Shown: piece after piece, positions 13,271 through 15,959 of the stretch
How the letters are laid out: the number at the start of each line of letters is the position of its first letter
How positions within the stretch are numbered: the first letter of the stretch is position 1
NCBI GenBank assembly: GCA_910586275.1
Contig: CAJUIM010000087.1
Location: 1-15,959, forward strand
DNA from: an uncultured Lachnospiraceae bacterium
GTDB lineage: Bacteria > Bacillota > Clostridia > Lachnospirales > Lachnospiraceae
DNA: 15,959 bases
Reading direction: 5' to 3'
The notes under the pieces: model-generated
The model's input: only the letters and a program-made list of their open reading frames with translations
What the model was told of the DNA's origin: nothing
The model's database searches: none
Made by a program: the position numbers and the translations under genes

Positions 13271-14083
13271 ATGGAGGGTAAATTGAAATTTCCCGTGCTG
13301 TTAGTCCATGGCATGGGGTTCAGGGACGGAAAACATATGAATTATTGGGGGAGGATTCCCGCAAAGCTGGAAGAGATCGGGTGCAAAGTTTATTACGGCA
13401 ATCAGGACAGCAACGGGACAATAGAGTCAAACGGTGAGTTCCTTGCCGGGAGAATCAAAGAAATTATAGCACAATCCGGTGCGGAGAAGCTGAATGTGAT
13501 TGCGCATTCCAAAGGGGGCTTGGACATGAGGTACGCCATTTCCACATTAAAAATGTCCCAATATATTGCGTCTCTTACGACAATCAGCACGCCCCATCAC
13601 GGCTCCCTGACGGCTGACCGGCTGCTACGGCTGCCGGAATTCCTGATTCGGTCAGCGGCAGGCTGCTCGGATATTTGGTTAAGGCTTTGGGGGGATAAAA
13701 ATCCTAATGCATATGAGGTGTTTCAGACGTTTACCACGGATGCGGCAGAAGAATTTAACCGAAGAAACCCGGATGAGCCGGGGGTGTATTATCAAAGCTA
13801 CGCCTTTGTCATGAAACATGCATGGAGCGATATATTTATGCTTGTGCCCAGTGCCGTGGTGGGTTTTTTTGAGGGTCCCAATGACGGCCTGCTTACGCCC
13901 AGGGCAGTGGAATGGGCGGATTTCCGAGGGGTTTTTACCGGCAGTTCCAATAGAGGCATATCCCATTGTGACGAAGTGGATATGCGCAGGAAAAGACTGA
14001 CGGGCAGGCAGGGGGAAGGCATTCGGGACATTACCGATTTTTATGCAGGGGTTGTTAAGGACTTATGCGGAAAAGGCTTTTAG
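13271..14083 (+). CDS. Alpha/beta-hydrolase, lipase/esterase-like (EstA/COG1075 type)
   Basis: A 270-residue probable ester hydrolase. An oxyanion-hole HG motif (VHGMGFRD, H13, G14), the nucleophile elbow AHSKGG (S80), D205 in GPNDGLL and H232 in ISHCDEVD form a complete Ser-Asp-His triad in the order seen in lipases; TTISTPHHGS is a further family hallmark. There is no signal peptide, so the enzyme is probably cytoplasmic, unlike most secreted lipases with this sequence pattern. GAGGAG at 13259-13264 is the ribosome binding site, directly after the mini-ORF repeats. Its stop overlaps the convergent PHP gene by 4 bases. It has no evident link to the microcompartment genes. The substrate is unknown. 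Confidence 0.85.
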   Translation: MEGKLKFPVLLVHGMGFRDGKHMNYWGRIPAKLEEIGCKVYYGNQDSNGTIESNGEFLAGRIKEIIAQSGAEKLNVIAHSKGGLDMRYAISTLKMSQYIASLTTISTPHHGSLTADRLLRLPEFLIRSAAGCSDIWLRLWGDKNPNAYEVFQTFTTDAAEEFNRRNPDEPGVYYQSYAFVMKHAWSDIFMLVPSAVVGFFEGPNDGLLTPRAVEWADFRGVFTGSSNRGISHCDEVDMRRKRLTGRQGEGIRDITDFYAGVVKDLCGKGF

Positions 14084-14805
14084 GTGCGGGCATGTTGTAA
14101 AAATTCCAGCAGTTTTTCCGGTGAGGAATTCAGAATCAGTTCCGTAGGGAAATCGGTTTCATGGATTAATTCCAGAGCATGCCGAAAATTGCCGATACCC
14201 GCATGGCCGTGGCTGTCGCTGGAAAGGAGTACCGGATAGCGGTATTTTCTGCATAGTTCCAGTATGGTGCGGTCATTTTCCTTTGCATTGCCCCGGTAGC
14301 CATCGGGCGCAAGGGAACTGTTGTTTATCTCAAGCAGGACATGATAATCCATGGCGGCTTCCGTCAGACGCTGATAATCCACCGGATATCTTTCGTCATC
14401 GGGATGGGCAAGGATACGGATGCAGGAATTGGACATGGCGCGTATATAGCTTTCCGTATTTTCTTCCCTGCTTCCGGGAGTGAGGCAGGGCAGGTGCATA
14501 GCTGCCAAACAATAGTCCAAATGTTCCATGATATCCTCCGGCAGGTCAAGCCGGCCCGATGGATCCATAATATTTACTTCGGCACCGTATAAAATACGGA
14601 TGCCCATACGGAAAGCGGGGGCATGGAACAGTCCGCGGAAATAGGAAAGGGTGCATGCGTGCGGAAGGGCAGGGCCATGTTCGCTGATGCCAAGCAGTTT
14701 CATGCCCTTCAGAGCGGCGTGCCGTACCATATCGGTAACGGTGTCCTGCGTATGATGCCCGCTGGCGATGGTATGTGTATGGATATCTGACGGAAAAGGA
14801 TTCAT
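14080..14805 (-). CDS. PHP-domain phosphoesterase (YcdX-like)
   Basis: A 241-residue metal-dependent hydrolase of the PHP superfamily, expected to act on a phosphate ester with a trinuclear metal site. Metal-ligand motifs occur in the normal order: DIHTHT (D7, H9, H11), H17 or H18, ISEHGP (E42, H43), GAEVN (E76), AMHLP, AHPDD and SSDSHG near the C-terminus. This pattern fits YcdX-type phosphatases rather than histidinol phosphatase or DNA polymerase PHP domains, though a histidinol-phosphatase-like annotation is possible. ACGGAGGCC precedes the ATG. It lies 58 bases downstream of the AraC-type regulator on the same strand and may be co-transcribed. There is no room for a terminator between it and the convergent lipase gene. 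The substrate is unknown. Confidence 0.85.
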   Translation of the reverse strand: MNPFPSDIHTHTIASGHHTQDTVTDMVRHAALKGMKLLGISEHGPALPHACTLSYFRGLFHAPAFRMGIRILYGAEVNIMDPSGRLDLPEDIMEHLDYCLAAMHLPCLTPGSREENTESYIRAMSNSCIRILAHPDDERYPVDYQRLTEAAMDYHVLLEINNSSLAPDGYRGNAKENDRTILELCRKYRYPVLLSSDSHGHAGIGNFRHALELIHETDFPTELILNSSPEKLLEFLQHART

Positions 14806-14863
14806 GGGCGGCCTCCGTAAAGTGAACTGATTTTTGCCGGCTTGTCTTATGCCGGTGAAGGAA

Positions 14864-15814
14864 CTAAATATTATAATTCATAGGTATAGGATTCTCAATG
14901 GGATCTGCATATAGCTTTCGGTAGCTTAGAGGAGACATGCCGCAATACTTCCGGAAAATCTCACAATAATAGCTTGCGCTGCTGAAACCGCACCGAAAAG
15001 CGATGTCTGTAACGTTTGGGTTGGTGCCCAGCAGAGGGGTAAGGCTTTTCCGCAGGCGGAACTTTGTCAGGTAGGCAATAGGAGTGCTGCGGAGATATTT
15101 TTTAAACAGCAGGGAACATCTGCTTTTGCAGCATGTGCCTGCAGAGGCAATATTTTCCAATACAAGATGTTCTCTGTAATGCTCTTCCATAAAAGCAATC
15201 ATTTGCTTTAAGGAAATGAGATCGGAAGACTCTGTTTGCCAGTATGGAATTTCAAGACGGATATTTTTATACAGCATCCTCATTATGAAAAGAAAGTCTT
15301 CCAGTGCCTGAAAGTAGCAGGAGAAATCCAAGGGTCTGCCCTCGGAACTATTCCCAAAGCATTGGTGCAGGCGGTCCAGCCTTTCTAAAATATCCGCCTG
15401 CCAGCCGTTCCGGTTCAGCTGAAAATAAGGCAGGGTAATATTTTCCGTGATACGTTCAACTAAATTATCGTAAAACCAGCGGTTGATTTTCAGCAAATCC
15501 GGAGAGAATAAAATGCAGATAAACTCGCATTCCTGGCGGTCCGGAGAAAATCCGTAGTGAAGCTGTCTGCTGTTTACCATAATACCGTTGCCTTCGGTCA
15601 GTTCTATCAATTTTCCGTTGACATTATAGGTCATTTTTCCCTTTTTTATTAAAATGAATTCTAAGTCTGCATGCCAATGACTGATATCGGAGTAGTCGGG
15701 ATAGCGGGATAAAATTCCGTATTGGGAATAGGCAGGGAACAAAGGGTTGTTATATGCCACTTTTTCGGAATTATCAGGATAAAGGAAGGAATGGCGTTTT
15801 CCGAGAAAATTCAT
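14864..15814 (-). CDS. AraC-family transcriptional regulator with N-terminal cupin domain
   Basis: A 316-residue regulator. Residues about 15-130 form the sugar-sensing cupin-type domain (HWHADLEFILIKKGKMTYNV, then GIMVNSRQLHYGF). Residues about 205-305 carry the two AraC/XylS helix-turn-helix motifs, the second with VTDIAFRCGFSSASYYCEIF and FRKYCGMSPLSYRK. In the first, ENIASAGTCCKSRCSLLFKKYL is unusually Cys-rich where MSxxxLSRxFK is normal. I chose ATG 15814, with AGGAGAA 9 bases upstream, over the in-frame ATG 15859, which has no site. Regulators of this shape usually control sugar uptake or breakdown genes nearby; the target may be the PHP gene or genes beyond the right edge, and it could sense a substrate of the diol pathway, but nothing here shows that. 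Confidence 0.88.
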   Translation of the reverse strand: MNFLGKRHSFLYPDNSEKVAYNNPLFPAYSQYGILSRYPDYSDISHWHADLEFILIKKGKMTYNVNGKLIELTEGNGIMVNSRQLHYGFSPDRQECEFICILFSPDLLKINRWFYDNLVERITENITLPYFQLNRNGWQADILERLDRLHQCFGNSSEGRPLDFSCYFQALEDFLFIMRMLYKNIRLEIPYWQTESSDLISLKQMIAFMEEHYREHLVLENIASAGTCCKSRCSLLFKKYLRSTPIAYLTKFRLRKSLTPLLGTNPNVTDIAFRCGFSSASYYCEIFRKYCGMSPLSYRKLYADPIENPIPMNYNI

Positions 15815-15959
15815 ATGAGCATTTCTCCTAAAAAGTATATTATTATAATAATTATACAATATTCTTAGAGAATTTGGTAGAGAAATCTGATAATGTGATG
15901 AAATAAATGTAACAGTTCAGCCTGAATGTTGTGTTGAGAGGCGGACGCACGGGAGGGAT
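15815..15959. promoter_or_regulatory. Upstream region of the AraC-type gene
   Basis: On the - strand two TATAAT boxes occur (15851-15856 and 15842-15847), either of which could be the -10 of the regulator's promoter, but I see no good -35. The remaining bases to the window edge hold no gene I can support; a purine run GGGAGGG at 15951-15957 could be the ribosome binding site of a + strand gene starting just beyond the edge. Confidence 0.35.

Noticed and set aside
12834..13314. Minus-strand open frames over the repeat with Leu/Ser/Pro-rich periodic peptides
   Set aside because: They are shadows of the purine repeat read in reverse, lack ribosome binding sites, and overlap eutP or the lipase start.
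14824..14860. Hairpin CCGGC/GCCGG between the AraC-type and PHP genes as a terminator
   Set aside because: The stem is 5 bp and the T-run lies on the wrong side for minus-strand transcription.

Overview
The window looks like chromosome of an anaerobic, spore-forming Firmicute, most likely a gut Lachnospiraceae/Clostridia member. The support is a sporulation gene (spoVAE), purine-rich Shine-Dalgarno sites before nearly every gene, a clostridial-type glycyl radical dehydratase, and regulators of a style common in that family. No rRNA, tRNA, CRISPR array, insertion sequence or phage gene was found. The species call is inference.

Layout. (1) 1-1206: a left flank of about 400 bases with no identified gene, then spoVAE (+), converging on an XRE-type regulator (-). 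They share a bidirectional terminator that overlaps both stop codons. (2) 1207-1515: an AT-rich control region with a good promoter facing right and an inverted repeat at its expected transcription start, a likely operator. (3) 1516-8479: a five-gene surface-glycan operon (+): a large Fn3/HAD protein, a sialyltransferase-like glycosyltransferase, a KdsB-like CMP-sugar synthetase, a DRE-TIM aldolase fused to a second domain, and a KdsC-like phosphatase. The last three are overlapping or 1 base apart. They make sense as a route to a CMP-activated 3-deoxy-2-ulosonic acid in which the aldolase replaces the missing KdsA/NeuB synthase, with the upstream transferase as user. A Gram-positive spore former has no lipopolysaccharide, so the product should be a capsule or other surface glycan.

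(4) 8549-13052: a catabolic operon (+) behind a near-consensus promoter: a B12-independent glycerol/1,2-propanediol dehydratase (glycyl radical enzyme), its radical SAM activase, the permuted microcompartment shell protein EutS and the EutP/PduV-type small GTPase. This is a partial glycyl-radical-enzyme microcompartment (GRM) locus. Other shell proteins, aldehyde dehydrogenase and alcohol dehydrogenase are not in the window. The dehydratase carries an internal insertion with an amphipathic segment resembling an encapsulation peptide, and its activase lacks the usual ferredoxin-like insert.

(5) 13072-13258: a striking tandem array in the leader of the next gene. Eight successive 19-20 base units each hold a Shine-Dalgarno-like tract and a complete mini-ORF Met-Lys-Arg-stop. 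It is flanked by two decayed units and runs directly into the start of a lipase-like hydrolase (13271-14083, +). (6) 14080-15814: on the opposite strand, a PHP-domain phosphoesterase converging with 4 bases of overlap on the lipase gene, preceded by an AraC-family regulator.

The best candidates for something undescribed are the mini-ORF array, the aldolase-based ulosonate pathway in a Gram-positive, and the reduced GRM locus with an internal targeting segment.
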